Shown here one piece after another: positions 36,201 through 45,614 of a DNA stretch of 64,000 nt. The DNA lies in the NCBI GenBank assembly GCA_002328585.1, contig DCUV01000032.1:74277-138276 (forward strand). The letters run 5' to 3'. Every line of letters begins with the position of its first letter. Positions within the stretch are counted from its first letter, which is position 1. Under the pieces are notes generated by a model, which had not been told where the DNA came from, did not search any database, and was given only the letters and a program-made list of their open reading frames with translations. This DNA is from Spirochaetia bacterium UBA2205. GTDB lineage: Bacteria > Spirochaetota > UBA4802 > UB4802. The position numbers and the translations under genes were made by a program.

Positions 36201-37418
36201 AATAACCTCTTCCAGAACCTCCCAAACTTCAGGTCTTTCATTTTCAACCATTTTTTTGGCTGATTTTATATTCTGAACAAAACCTTTATCAACCAAACGC
36301 TTCATAATAAATGGTTTAAAAAGTTCAACCGCCATCTTTTTTGGAAGCCCACATTGATGCAATTTAAGCTCAGGACCAATAACAATAACAGAACGCCCTG
36401 AATAATCAACACGTTTACCAAGAAGATTTTGCCTGAACCTTCCTTGCTTACCCTTTAACATATCACTCAACGATTTCAATGGCCTATTTGCCTTACCTTT
36501 AACAGCACGTTTTCGCTTGCTATTGTCAAATAGTGCATCGACAGCTTCCTGCAGCATCCGCTTTTCATTCCGTACAATAATATCAGGAGCTCGTAAAAGC
36601 AATAGCCGTTTTAAACGGTTGTTCCGATTGATAACTCTTCTATAAAGATCATTAAGATCGGATGTTGCAAACCTCCCACCATCTAGCTGAACCATCGGTC
36701 TAAGCTCTGGAGGTATAACAGGTACAACATCAAGTACCATCCAGTCTGGCTTGTTTCCTGAATCTCTAAATGCCTCTATAAGTTCCAGGCGTTTAATATC
36801 TTTTTTATCAACTTTCAGCTTATCCTGACTTGCAATCTTACTTCTCAATTCTCGCGCCTCACCATCCAGATCTATGCGACGTAACATTTCCTTTATAGCT
36901 GCGGCACCCATATCAGCGCCAAATTCATCACCATATTCTTCATAATAATGATTAAAAGTATCCTCATCAATGACATCTCCATATTTTAAATCAGTTTCGG
37001 CAGGATCAATCACCACATATTTTTCGTAATAGAGGATAGACTTTAATTCATTAACCGTTAAATTCAACAGTAATCCTATCCGTGAAGGAACAGAACGGTA
37101 ATACCATATATGTGCCACAGGGCAGGCTAATTCAATATGGCCTCCACGCTCACGTCGCACCTTATAATGAGTAACCTCAACACCGCAACGATCACAAACA
37201 ACACCTTTATATCGTATAGATTTAAACTTGCCACAATAGCACTCCCATTCCTTAGTTGTTCCAAATATCCTTTCACAGAATAAGCCATCCCGTTCAGGTT
37301 TTAAGGTTCGATAGTTAATCGTTTCAGGTTTTTTTACCTCCCCATATGACCATTCCCTAATTAAATCAGGGGAAGCTAATTTTATTTGAATTGAGTTAAA
37401 ATCATTAAAATCTCTCAT
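33213..37418 (-). CDS. rpoC: DNA-directed RNA polymerase beta-prime subunit
   Basis: A 1401-residue beta-prime. The N-terminal zinc site is ECYCGKFKSIRYKGVVCDRCG. The catalytic magnesium motif is NADFDGDQMAVH, and the second zinc cluster lies near CEARHGVCARCYGRNL. The trigger loop (QSIGQPGTQLTMRTFHIGG) is present. Length is typical for bacteria without the large Gram-negative insertion. Confidence 0.97.
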   Translation of the reverse strand: MRDFNDFNSIQIKLASPDLIREWSYGEVKKPETINYRTLKPERDGLFCERIFGTTKEWECYCGKFKSIRYKGVVCDRCGVEVTHYKVRRERGGHIELACPVAHIWYYRSVPSRIGLLLNLTVNELKSILYYEKYVVIDPAETDLKYGDVIDEDTFNHYYEEYGDEFGADMGAAAIKEMLRRIDLDGEARELRSKIASQDKLKVDKKDIKRLELIEAFRDSGNKPDWMVLDVVPVIPPELRPMVQLDGGRFATSDLNDLYRRVINRNNRLKRLLLLRAPDIIVRNEKRMLQEAVDALFDNSKRKRAVKGKANRPLKSLSDMLKGKQGRFRQNLLGKRVDYSGRSVIVIGPELKLHQCGLPKKMAVELFKPFIMKRLVDKGFVQNIKSAKKMVENERPEVWEVLEEVIAEHPVLLNRAPTLHRLGIQAFEPILVEGKAIKLHPLVCHAYNADFDGDQMAVHVPLSPRAQIECWILMLSANNLLNPANGQPIVTPTQDIVLGVYYLTSELKSKSEHLPYFGSMDEILYALEYKQIKYRSRIKYLKDGEFIETTPGRLIFNEKLPAGFPFVNFTVNDKELSKIISKIFRGYGPTATVKVLDDIKELGYRFATYFGPTISTSDVKVPEMKDELIKKANEMLEKIENEYRDGWRTNEERYNRVIDLWTKTNDDVTEVMFDTMAQDADGFNPIYIMAQSGARGSKQQIRQLAGMRGLMAKPSGEIIDVPIKSNFKEGLTVLEYFISTNGARKGLADTALKTADAGYLTRRLVDIAQDVVITMDDCGTSVGIDVTAIKEGDEVVESIGARALGRTLLYDLYHPVTNESICNSGELITEDIAEEIDELGLDRITIRSALTCEARHGVCARCYGRNLATSRMVDIGEAVGIIAAQSIGQPGTQLTMRTFHIGGTASHFVEESEICFNYPVYVKETTFKTVKTEDEKGEKKTISVRRGYIVLQRLLEDISAKNGDILINNGDRVYSGTPVVKKPDGSFITTSKAGIVKLDKSRIYILGEQNMIPVNIGSTIYCKADKIYSVDPQTGKTEVLVSFDPWFEPILTEINGKVKFIDIEINKSMREEIDPLTHQLKRIIVETKTEKLQPAIEISSADELFHYLLPKGAHLFVDDGMSVKAGTVLAKIPKEVEKTKDITGGLPRVAELFEARTPKEKATISEIDGYVKIGDTVKNKRKIIITAEDGEFREYQIPASKYLRVQDADRINKGDKIDDGPIDPHDILDIKGPRELEQFLVNEIQEVYRLQGVQINDKHIEIIVRQMLRKVIIEDPGDTSFVVDQIVDKFEFDDENIRVEQEGGKAASAKPVLMGITKSALNTESFISAASFQETTRVLTEAAIKGKIDRLRGLKENVIIGHLIPAGTGVRDYNRVTVYQKIHGDLDGVVKETEEEISVEK

Positions 37419-37457
37419 TGCATTACCTTCTTACTTATTATAATTTTTGAAGCATTG

Positions 37458-40400
37458 TTACTCATTTTCAAGTGTTTCAAGCTTGATTTTTCGTTTTGGT
37501 TTGGTGAAGCCTTCGCTCCACTCAGAGAGATTTATCTCATTGCCATTTTCGTCATAAATTCGCACATCAAGTGCAAGCCCTCGCAATTCCTGTATCAATA
37601 CATTAAATGACTCAGGAATGCCAGGAGTTGTTGTATTAATCCCCTTAACTATAGCTTCATATATTCTAGCTCTGCCCAACATATCATCAGACTTCACCGT
37701 CAGAAGCTCCTGGAGTGTATAAGCTGCACCGTATGCTTCAAGCGCCCACACTTCCATCTCACCCAATCGCTGACCACCAAATTGCGCTTTACCACCTAAT
37801 GGCTGTTGGGTTACCAGCGAATATGGGCCAGTAGAACGTGCATGAATCTTATCATCCACCATGTGCGCTAATTTCAGCATATAGATGTATCCTACCATTA
37901 CCTCATTTTCAAAAGTTTCACCTGTTTGCCCGGAATAAAGAACTGTTTTACAACTTACCGGTAGTCCAGCTTTTTGTAATAGCTCTTTTATTTCTACATC
38001 TTCTGGACTATCAAAAATAGGACATTCGGCAATAAATCCTAACTCTTTAGCTGCCCATCCTAATTCAGTTTCCAGTAATTGGCCTAAATTCATTCGTGAT
38101 GGTACTGAAAGAGGATTTAAAACGATATCGACTGGTGTTCCGTCAGGTAGATAGGGCATCTCATACACGGGCACTATCCTGCTAATAACGCCTTTATTCC
38201 CATGGCGTCCAGCCATCTTATCACCAACCGAAATTTTTCGTTTTGATGAAATATAAACTTTAACCAGCTCTTCAACACCTGCTGCTAATTCATCACCATT
38301 TTCCCTGGAAAAACGTTTTACATCAATAACTATCCCTTCAACGCCATTAGGGACACGCAATGAAGTATCACGAACCTCTCGTGCTTTTTCACCAAATATC
38401 GAATGTAGCAATTTATATTCTGGCGTAAGATCCTGCTCGCCCTTAGGAGTTACTTTCCCAACAAGAATATCTCCTGGAGCAACATATGCTCCACTGCGAA
38501 CAATACCATTTTCATCTAAATCTCTGAAAGCCTTTTCACTTAAGTTAGGGATGTCACGAGTAATAACCTCTCTTCCCAGCTTTGTTTCACGCGCTTCAAT
38601 TTCAAATTGTTCAATATGAAGAGAGGTATAGACATCATCATATACCAGACGTTCTGAAAGCAGAATAGCATCCTCAAAGTTATAACCCATCCATGGCATA
38701 AATGCTACCAATATATTTTTACCAAGTGCCATCTTGCCCTGATCAGTAGCTGGTCCATCTGCCATGATATCACCTGCTTTTACCTTCTGTCCTTTTTTTA
38801 CTATTGGTTTTTGGTTGAAGCATGTTCCCTGATTTGTTCGCTTAAACTTTAACAGCTGGTATTCATCTATTTCCCCGTTTCCTGTCTTAACACGTATAAA
38901 CTTTGCATCAGCATAGATAACTTCACCTGCCCGTTTAGTCTTTACCACAACACCCGAATCCATTGCAGCCGGGCCTTCCATACCAGTTCCAACAAGCGGT
39001 ACTTCTTCGGTTAGTAATGGCACAGCCTGCCGTTGCATATTTGAACCCATAAGCGCACGGTTGGCATCATCGTGTTCAAGGAATGGAATAAGACATGTGG
39101 AAACCGAGAATACCTGATCAGGCGAAACGTCCATATATTGGATTTCTTCAGGACGTTTATAAGGGAAATCACCCCTATGCCGACATGGGATAAGTTTATC
39201 TACAAATTTCCCGCTTTCATCGATAACTGCATTTGCCTGAGCAATAAAATACTTATCCTCTTCATCAGCAGTAAGATATTCTACTTTATCCGTAACACGT
39301 CCATTTTCTACAACCCGGTATGGTGTTTCCAAAAATCCATAATCATTGATACGAGCATAGGTACTCATTGAAATAATTAAACCAATATTAGGACCTTCAG
39401 GCGTTTCTATAGGACACATCCTTCCATAATGCGAAGGATGTACATCACGCACTTCAAAACCAGCACGCTCCCGTGTTAAACCGCCAGGACCTAATGCATT
39501 TAATCTGCGTTTATGGGTAAGCTCAGCCAGAGGATTTGTTTGATCCATAAACTGTGAAAGCTGACTTGAGCCAAAAAATTCATTAATGACTGCAGTGATT
39601 GGTTTTATGCTTATAAGCGCCTGAGGTGTTACAACATCTATATCCTGTATTGTCATACGCTCTTTGATAACACGTTCCATTCGCTGGAATCCAATCTTTA
39701 TCTGATTCTGTATTAACTCTCCCACGGTTCGTATTCTTCTATTTCCTAAATGGTCAATATCATCGACAATATATCCTTCAACCTCTGCTATTAAGTTGAT
39801 TAGATATTTCATTGTCATTACTATATCTTCCTTTCTGAGGTAATCTTCACTCACCTCTTTCATGTCAAATCCAAACTTTTTATTAATTTTATAACGTCCA
39901 ACACCACCTAAACTATAGGTTCGGGGATCAAAAAATAATCTGTTAAATATTTCACGTGCATTGTCAATATTGGTCGGCTCACCAGGTCGTAACATCTGGT
40001 GTAATTTCAACAGTGCATCTTCGGAACTTTTACAATCATCTTTTTCCAGTGAAGTAATCAGATAAGCATCATCTTTGTTTTTAGGGAATTCAATTATTTC
40101 AATTTCCTTGACCTTTTCATCTCGTAAAATATCAACATAGTCAATGGTAATACGTTCACCAGCTTCTAAGAACACTTCACCTGTTTCATGGTTTACTATA
40201 TCAGTGGCAACTCGTCTGTTTTTCAACAATTCATAATCTTTTTCTTCTAAAAGCTTAACTTTCTTTATAGTATAAAAGAGTTTTATTATTTCTTCATTTG
40301 TATTGAAACCAAGAGCTTTTATTATAATTGTTGCAGGAAATTTCTTCTTTCTATCAATACGCGCAACAATAAGCCCCTTATGATCCATTTCAAATTCCAG

Positions 40401-40907
40401 CCAGGATCCTCTGTCGGGGATGATACGTGCATTATACATTCGTTCAGTTTCATCCCAGAAAAAGAATATTCCCGGCGATCGATGCAACTGATTCACAACA
40501 ACACGTTCTGCTCCATTGATGATAAATGTTCCGCTTTCTGTCATCAAGGGGATATCGCCCATATAAACGGATTGTTCCCTGACTTCCATGGTATCTTTCT
40601 TTATAAGACGTATCGTTGCTTTCAGCGGTGCAGCATAGGTTACATCACGCTCTTTACATTCCTGAACATTATATTTTGGCTCCCCTAATTCATAGTCAAC
40701 AAACTCCAATTCTATATCATCATTAGGGCTAACAATAGGAAATGTTTCCAGAAATACATTGTGCAATCCTTGATTTTTCCTTTTTGCAGGTGGAACATCT
40801 TTTTGTAAAAACCACTTAAACGACTCGGTTTGATTTTCGATCAAGTTTGGCAATCCAATGCCTGACTTTATTGTACCAAAACGTATAATTTTTTGTTGTT
40901 TTTGCAT
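37458..40907 (-). CDS. rpoB: DNA-directed RNA polymerase beta subunit
   Basis: A 1149-residue beta subunit with the fork-loop and rifampicin region SSQLSQFMDQTNPLAELTHK then RRLNALGPGGLTRERAGFEV. The position equivalent to Ser531 of E. coli is Asn470 (codon at 39498-39500), the spirochaete state linked to natural rifampicin resistance. The late catalytic segment KMAGRHGNKGVISRIVPVYEMPYL is intact. The ATG at 40907 follows AGGTG. A GTG three codons upstream is the alternative. Confidence 0.97.
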   Translation of the reverse strand: MQKQQKIIRFGTIKSGIGLPNLIENQTESFKWFLQKDVPPAKRKNQGLHNVFLETFPIVSPNDDIELEFVDYELGEPKYNVQECKERDVTYAAPLKATIRLIKKDTMEVREQSVYMGDIPLMTESGTFIINGAERVVVNQLHRSPGIFFFWDETERMYNARIIPDRGSWLEFEMDHKGLIVARIDRKKKFPATIIIKALGFNTNEEIIKLFYTIKKVKLLEEKDYELLKNRRVATDIVNHETGEVFLEAGERITIDYVDILRDEKVKEIEIIEFPKNKDDAYLITSLEKDDCKSSEDALLKLHQMLRPGEPTNIDNAREIFNRLFFDPRTYSLGGVGRYKINKKFGFDMKEVSEDYLRKEDIVMTMKYLINLIAEVEGYIVDDIDHLGNRRIRTVGELIQNQIKIGFQRMERVIKERMTIQDIDVVTPQALISIKPITAVINEFFGSSQLSQFMDQTNPLAELTHKRRLNALGPGGLTRERAGFEVRDVHPSHYGRMCPIETPEGPNIGLIISMSTYARINDYGFLETPYRVVENGRVTDKVEYLTADEEDKYFIAQANAVIDESGKFVDKLIPCRHRGDFPYKRPEEIQYMDVSPDQVFSVSTCLIPFLEHDDANRALMGSNMQRQAVPLLTEEVPLVGTGMEGPAAMDSGVVVKTKRAGEVIYADAKFIRVKTGNGEIDEYQLLKFKRTNQGTCFNQKPIVKKGQKVKAGDIMADGPATDQGKMALGKNILVAFMPWMGYNFEDAILLSERLVYDDVYTSLHIEQFEIEARETKLGREVITRDIPNLSEKAFRDLDENGIVRSGAYVAPGDILVGKVTPKGEQDLTPEYKLLHSIFGEKAREVRDTSLRVPNGVEGIVIDVKRFSRENGDELAAGVEELVKVYISSKRKISVGDKMAGRHGNKGVISRIVPVYEMPYLPDGTPVDIVLNPLSVPSRMNLGQLLETELGWAAKELGFIAECPIFDSPEDVEIKELLQKAGLPVSCKTVLYSGQTGETFENEVMVGYIYMLKLAHMVDDKIHARSTGPYSLVTQQPLGGKAQFGGQRLGEMEVWALEAYGAAYTLQELLTVKSDDMLGRARIYEAIVKGINTTTPGIPESFNVLIQELRGLALDVRIYDENGNEINLSEWSEGFTKPKRKIKLETLENE

Positions 40908-41090
40908 AGTATACACCTGATATAAAATTTATCATACATATAAATAAATCAGACAATGAACATAAAAAAATATAATTGTTTTTGTTTGATAGTAACTATT
41001 CATCATTTATTCATATATCTTGGGGCACTGTTTCAAATGCAGAACATCGCGTTATTGTTATTGATAGTAAATTACAAAAACATAAACACC

Positions 41091-41123
41091 AGTAGGTTTG
41101 ATTGCATCGCAACCAAACCTACT
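41091..41123 (-). terminator. Inverted repeat between rplL and rpoB
   Basis: AGTAGGTTTG and CAAACCTACT form a perfect 10-bp stem around a 13-base loop, about 60 bases after the rplL stop. The T-tract after it on the minus strand is broken (GGTGTTTATGTTTTTG), which suits a partial attenuator or RNase III site, as at the same place in E. coli. The remaining rplL-rpoB gap holds nothing else I can identify. Confidence 0.6.
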
Positions 41124-41183
41124 ACTATTTTCAGTATACAGTATTACAGTAATCTTTTCAAGATATTTTTGCGTCAATAAACG

Positions 41184-41570
41184 TTACTTAACCTCTACTG
41201 TTGCTCCAGCTTCTACAAGCTGCTTTTTAATCTTTTCGGCTTCTTCTTTAGAAACCTTTTCCTTAACCGCTTTGCCTCCAGCTTCTACCAGATCTTTAGC
41301 TTCTTTTAAGCCTAAACCGGTAATGGCACGTACTTCCTTGATAACATTAATCTTGTTATCACCAAAACCTGTGAGAATAACATCAAATTCAGTCTTCTCT
41401 TCAACTTCTGCTGCCCCTGCTCCGCTCCCGCCTGATGCAGCTGCAACAGCAACTGGTGCAGCTGCTGAAATGCCAAACTTCTCTTCCATGGCTTTCACAA
41501 GCTCTGCGGCTTCAACAAGCGTTAAACTACCAATTGCTTCCAACAATTCCTGTACTGATAATTTTGCCAT
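41184..41570 (-). CDS. rplL: 50S ribosomal protein L7/L12
   Basis: A 128-residue stalk protein. The N-terminal dimerisation helix pair (LSVQELLEAIGSLTLVEAAELVKAMEEKFG), an alanine-glycine hinge and the C domain EKTEFDVILTGFGDNKINVIKEVR are all present. The ATG at 41570 follows AAGGAG; upstream in-frame codons do not belong to the protein. Confidence 0.97.
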   Translation of the reverse strand: MAKLSVQELLEAIGSLTLVEAAELVKAMEEKFGISAAAPVAVAAASGGSGAGAAEVEEKTEFDVILTGFGDNKINVIKEVRAITGLGLKEAKDLVEAGGKAVKEKVSKEEAEKIKKQLVEAGATVEVK

Positions 41571-41710
41571 TATGTTACTCCTTATACTTAGTGAATCTGA
41601 AGTTAATACGAACATTTGTCGTAAAAACTTATAAGGGCAACCAATACTCCATAATGTTTACAATTCTGATAAGTATTATGTACCCTTGATTATATAAATG
41701 CTATAACAAG

Positions 41711-42226
41711 CTAAGCATTTTGCTGTGCTACAAGCTTAATACCCCTGGCAAGGGAAGCCATAACTTGATTTATTGCAATAGCTGTCCCTGTAGCAGGCCC
41801 ATTGATAAGCGACATTACCTGCGACAATAACACCTCTATGGGCGGTAATTCTGCAATTCGTTGTACATCCTTTTGAGAATATACAACATTATCCATTATT
41901 GCAACGCTGAACTGAAATTTATCCTGCTCTTTCTGAAAATCCTTTAATACCTTTGCTATTTCACTCAATTCCTTATCAACAAACACCACACCAATAGGAC
42001 CTACCAGATGTGTATCTATTGGGGGATATCCACCATCCTTCAATGCTTTTCTGAATAAATTATTTTTAATTACTTTATACTCAGCACCTTTATCCCGCAA
42101 AATCTTCCTCAATTGATAAAGATCTTTTACCTTGATACCGGAATAATATGTTAATATAATATTCTTTTTGGAATTCAGTTTTTCTTTTAATTCATTAACA
42201 GAATCTATTTTATATTGTTTAACCAT
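41711..42226 (-). CDS. rplJ: 50S ribosomal protein L10
   Basis: A 171-residue L10, the stalk base that carries L7/L12 dimers on its C-terminal helix. VNELKEKLNSKKNIILTYYSGIKV and YKVIKNNLFRKAL are typical. Its ATG overlaps the rplA stop (TAATG), so the known L10 feedback site is probably upstream of this point. Confidence 0.94.
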   Translation of the reverse strand: MVKQYKIDSVNELKEKLNSKKNIILTYYSGIKVKDLYQLRKILRDKGAEYKVIKNNLFRKALKDGGYPPIDTHLVGPIGVVFVDKELSEIAKVLKDFQKEQDKFQFSVAIMDNVVYSQKDVQRIAELPPIEVLLSQVMSLINGPATGTAIAINQVMASLARGIKLVAQQNA

Positions 42227-42909
42227 TACCGTTCTATCCCCTTGTAATTGATTTTAATGCCTGGCCCCATTGTTGAGCATATATGAAAAGAACGAATATA
42301 GTTTCCTTTTGCATCAGAGGGTTTATCTTTAACAACCTGACCATAGAACGATTTAATGTTTTCCGCAAGCTTTTGTTGTTCAAATGAAAGTTTGCCAACA
42401 CCAAGATGGATAACCCCGGTCTTATCGGCCTTGTATTCAACCCTTCCACCCTTAAGCTCTTTAACGGCTATTTTTACATCATCAGTGACGGTGCCAGATT
42501 TAGGTTTTGGCATAAGCCCTTTTTTACCCAATATAGGGCCTAACTTTCCTACCTCTTTCATCATATCAGGGGTTGCAACAACCGCCTCAAAATCAAGCCA
42601 CCCATTCTTTATCTTCTCGATAGCATCTTCAGCACCTACAAAATCAGCTCCTGCTTCTAAAGCTTCTTTCTGCTTGTCACCTTTGCAAATCACCAGCACT
42701 TTTATTTCTTTACCAGTACCATGAGGTAACACCACGGAACCACGTACATTTTGATAGCTTTTATGGATAACTTTTATTGCAACTTCAACTGTTTCATCAA
42801 ACTTTACAAAGGCTAATTCTTTCATTATTGACAATGCTTCATCAATCGGGTATAATTTGGTCTTATCAACCTTAGCCTTTGCATCAGTAATTTTTTTTCC
42901 TCGCTTCAT
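42226..42909 (-). CDS. rplA: 50S ribosomal protein L1
   Basis: A 227-residue L1 of the mobile stalk. KFDETVEVAIKV, LPHGTGKEIKVLVI and the signature GKLGPILGKKGLMPKPKSGTV are intact, with the C-terminal GNYIRSFHICSTMGPGIKI. One-base overlap with rplJ. Confidence 0.96.
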   Translation of the reverse strand: MKRGKKITDAKAKVDKTKLYPIDEALSIMKELAFVKFDETVEVAIKVIHKSYQNVRGSVVLPHGTGKEIKVLVICKGDKQKEALEAGADFVGAEDAIEKIKNGWLDFEAVVATPDMMKEVGKLGPILGKKGLMPKPKSGTVTDDVKIAVKELKGGRVEYKADKTGVIHLGVGKLSFEQQKLAENIKSFYGQVVKDKPSDAKGNYIRSFHICSTMGPGIKINYKGIER

Positions 42910-42946
42910 AAAAAAACCCCAAATAATTCATTATTAATTAACTGTG

Positions 42947-43381
42947 TTACTCACTTACTTCAACTCCCATTGAACGTGCTGTACCAGCAATAATTTTCTT
43001 TGCTGCCTCAACATCATTAGCATTGAGATCCGGCATTTTTAATTGAGCAATTTCTTCAAGTTGAGACTGCGTAACGGTGCCAACCTTCTTCTTATTAGGT
43101 TCGCTTGAACCTTTTTCCAGCTTAAGAGCCTTTTTAATCAATACCGCTGCTGGTGGTGTTTTAACAATGAACGTATATGTTCTGTCTTCATATACAGTAA
43201 TAATTACCGGCAGTATGGTACCCTGCTGGTCCTTTGTTCTATCGTTAAAAGCCTTGCAAAATTCCATGATGTTAAGCCCATGCTGTCCCAGAGCAGGCCC
43301 TACCGGTGGTGCAGGATTTGCCTGTCCACCAGGAATCTGTAATTTAATCTGAGTTACTATCTTCTTCTTTTTTGGAGCCAT
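42947..43381 (-). CDS. rplK: 50S ribosomal protein L11
   Basis: A 144-residue L11: TQIKLQIPGGQANPAPPVGPALGQHGLNIMEFCKAFN, then KTPPAAVLIKKALKLEKGS and the C-terminal GTARSMGVEV. It binds the GTPase centre of 23S rRNA. Start at ATG 43381 (MAPKKKK). Confidence 0.96.
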   Translation of the reverse strand: MAPKKKKIVTQIKLQIPGGQANPAPPVGPALGQHGLNIMEFCKAFNDRTKDQQGTILPVIITVYEDRTYTFIVKTPPAAVLIKKALKLEKGSSEPNKKKVGTVTQSQLEEIAQLKMPDLNANDVEAAKKIIAGTARSMGVEVSE

Positions 43382-43418
43382 TGTCATCAACCCTTATAAA
43401 ACTATTATTAAATGTATC

Positions 43419-43961
43419 TTATATCTTACCTACCTGCACAAAGTCCAATTCAACAGGCGTCCCCCTACCAAATATTTCAACCTTAACACGTAATCTACCT
43501 TTATCGGGATACACTTCTTCAATAACACCGGTAAATTCCTTAAACGGACCATCAACAACCTTTACGTGCTCTCCTACCGAAAAATCCATAACTACTGACA
43601 CCTTATCTTTAGTGGCAACTTCACCCATTTTATTGAACAGGTTGTCCACCTCTTTTTCAGATAATGGCCTTGGTTTTTCACTGCCAAATGAACCTACAAA
43701 ATTTGTAACTCCCGGAATGTTTTTTATTGCCATCCACGTTTCATCATCAATAATCATTTCAACAAGAACATATCCCGGAAATATTTTTTTGGATTTTATA
43801 ACCTTCTTCCCATCTTTAACTGAATGTTCTTCAACAGTTGGAATCTTAACCTGAAATATCTTATCACCTAAATTCAGATTTTGCACCTTCTTTTCCAAAG
43901 CCAGCTTAACCTTATTCTCATGACCCGAATAAGTATGTATTACGTACCAACCTTTTATCAT
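43419..43961 (-). CDS. nusG: Transcription termination/antitermination factor NusG
   Basis: A 180-residue NusG. The NGN domain opens GWYVIHTYSGHENKVKLALEKKV and has FPGYVLVEMIIDDETW, and the KOW domain is VGEHVKVVDGPFKEFTGVIEEV. It links RNA polymerase to Rho or the ribosome. Two bases after secE. Confidence 0.97.
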   Translation of the reverse strand: MIKGWYVIHTYSGHENKVKLALEKKVQNLNLGDKIFQVKIPTVEEHSVKDGKKVIKSKKIFPGYVLVEMIIDDETWMAIKNIPGVTNFVGSFGSEKPRPLSEKEVDNLFNKMGEVATKDKVSVVMDFSVGEHVKVVDGPFKEFTGVIEEVYPDKGRLRVKVEIFGRGTPVELDFVQVGKI

Positions 43962-43963
43962 AG

Positions 43964-44149
43964 TTATTTCATCACCAGGGAAACAATTTTCATCAAGGTA
44001 GCATCAACAAGCCATAAAAAAAGTGAAGTTATTATAACAGTTATAAGAACCACCATGGTCAATGCACTAACCTCATCCCTTTCAGGCCAGGAAACTTTTT
44101 TAAGCTCGTCACGTGATTCTTTAACAAATTGTATGGTTTTATTAAACAC
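43964..44149 (-). CDS. secE: Preprotein translocase subunit SecE
   Basis: A 61-residue single-helix SecE. The amphipathic FVKESRDELKKVSWPERDEV precedes one membrane helix (LTMVVLITVIITSLFLWLVDATL). It starts at GTG, with AAGGTGG 6 bases upstream; a dispersed-word variant overlaps this start region. Confidence 0.93.
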   Translation of the reverse strand: MFNKTIQFVKESRDELKKVSWPERDEVSALTMVVLITVIITSLFLWLVDATLMKIVSLVMK

Positions 44150-44160
44150 TATCGCCCACC

Positions 44161-44313
44161 TTATGCTTTCGTTTCCTTATGCAATGTATGCTTGTTGCAA
44201 TGCCTGCAATATTTCATCACCTCAAGCTTTCCGGTTTGCTTTTTCTTATCCTTCTTTGTGGCATAGTTGCGATTTTTACAATCCTTACATGATAATAGTA
44301 TCACTTCACGCAT
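44161..44313 (-). CDS. rpmG: 50S ribosomal protein L33, zinc type
   Basis: A 50-residue L33 read directly from the sequence: MREVILLSCKDCKNRNYATKK to the end KYCRHCNKHTLHKETKA. Cys9, Cys12, Cys36 and Cys39 form the zinc site. It stands directly before secE, the common tRNA-rpmG-secE-nusG order. Confidence 0.93.
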   Translation of the reverse strand: MREVILLSCKDCKNRNYATKKDKKKQTGKLEVMKYCRHCNKHTLHKETKA

Positions 44314-44489
44314 AATGACATCCTGTTAATGTAATAGTATTTTTTTGCGTTATGTAATGTTTAACAATTACTAAAAATGTGTATGCTTTTTTAAAGATAT
44401 GAAAGCACGCTATAAATATAGCACATCACGTCAAGCAATTAATTGCTCAAATTAAAAAAAATACAAATTTTTTAATAAATAACAAAATA

Positions 44490-44561
44490 GCCCACGACCA
44501 GAATCGAACTGGTGACCTTTTGCTTACCATGCAAATGCTCTACCGACTGAGCTACGTGGGC
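44490..44561 (-). tRNA. tRNA-Thr (anticodon GGT)
   Basis: A 72-base cloverleaf on the minus strand. The acceptor arms GCCCACG and CGTGGGC pair perfectly. The D arm is GCTC ... GAGC, the anticodon stem TTTGC / GCAAA holds the loop ATGGTAA with anticodon GGT, and the T arm is ACCAG-TTCGATT-CTGGT. CCA is not encoded. It reads codons ACC and ACU and lies 176 bases before rpmG. Confidence 0.95.
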
Positions 44562-44849
44562 AAACCTGAATTAAACATTATATGCTACTTTCTTTAAGTA
44601 TCCCTGAAAAATATGGTATTTTGTCAAGTTTTTTATTAATATACTATTGCGTTTCAAGCACACCTTTTGTTATTGTATAATTGCATAAAGCGTGGTTTTC
44701 AAAACTATAATACAAAGGATGTATCTTTTCGATAGTTACTGTCAAAGAAAAAACATAGCTGCAATTGTGCCCATTATAATCACCAAAGTATATAGTAAGG
44801 ATGTATATCATTCATCAATAAGTACAGCATACGTTATCAACAACATTTA

Positions 44850-45581
44850 CTACTCTTTTGCTTCTAAATAATTTTTTAATTGTTTTGCAATGACCAGCCC
44901 ATGATCAATAAATTCCGGACCATACTGTATGCCAGTTTTTGACCTGAATGTATGACGTATTGTATCAATATGTGCCACCCCTTTTGAAAAATGCATTACT
45001 ATATCATTGTGCGAAATATGCAACGTGGCTACCATATCCCATATTGTGTATAAAAAATTATCCGGACCCCACCTGAATTTATCAGCATCATACAGTGCAT
45101 TAGACAAAAGCATTAAATCGTCATTGTTCACCTGTTGATGCTCTTTAAATGCTTCATGGTTTTGTATGGCAAATGAGATTGCCAGCACATCATCTTCCGG
45201 AATAAAATGGTAAAAATGATTTTGCACATATTCTGCAGCTTTTGAAGGATGATCGCTCATCTCACGGAAATAATCATGGAAATATCCTGCCATGAGTGCC
45301 AATACTGCTAAATGTATCGAATGTTCTGAGGTCCCCCTCTCTTTAAGAACTATCGCTGCCGATTCAATAGCTACTTTTTCTGCATGATAAAAGCTATGCC
45401 CCAATGCTGTACCTTTGCTATACATGCAACGAGAGCAATACCGCACAAACGACGATGCGGTTGCTATCCATTGTGCTATAGATATATACCGGTAATTATC
45501 TCTATAGAAACGGGGTAGAGGCAATGTTGCAGCACATGACTTAACAAACTGCCTGCCCTTACGTATGAATTCCTGCTCCAT
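44850..45581 (-). CDS. HD-domain metal-dependent phosphohydrolase-like protein
   Basis: A 243-residue cytoplasmic protein. The HD signature appears as GHSFYHAEKVAIES (first His), GYFHDYF (His-Asp), IQNHEAF and DADKFRW (last Asp), complete enough for metal binding. A cysteine pair CSRCMY lies at about 49-54. The substrate is unknown. It is about 270 bases downstream on the same strand as hisI-hisG but separated from it by 33 bases from hisG, so it may be cotranscribed with them. The 288-base gap to tRNA-Thr holds one CGATAGTT word (44731) and no gene. Confidence 0.75.
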   Translation of the reverse strand: MEQEFIRKGRQFVKSCAATLPLPRFYRDNYRYISIAQWIATASSFVRYCSRCMYSKGTALGHSFYHAEKVAIESAAIVLKERGTSEHSIHLAVLALMAGYFHDYFREMSDHPSKAAEYVQNHFYHFIPEDDVLAISFAIQNHEAFKEHQQVNNDDLMLLSNALYDADKFRWGPDNFLYTIWDMVATLHISHNDIVMHFSKGVAHIDTIRHTFRSKTGIQYGPEFIDHGLVIAKQLKNYLEAKE

Positions 45582-45614
45582 GAAATTCCTGTAACATTGA
45601 AATGTCGCAGGTTA

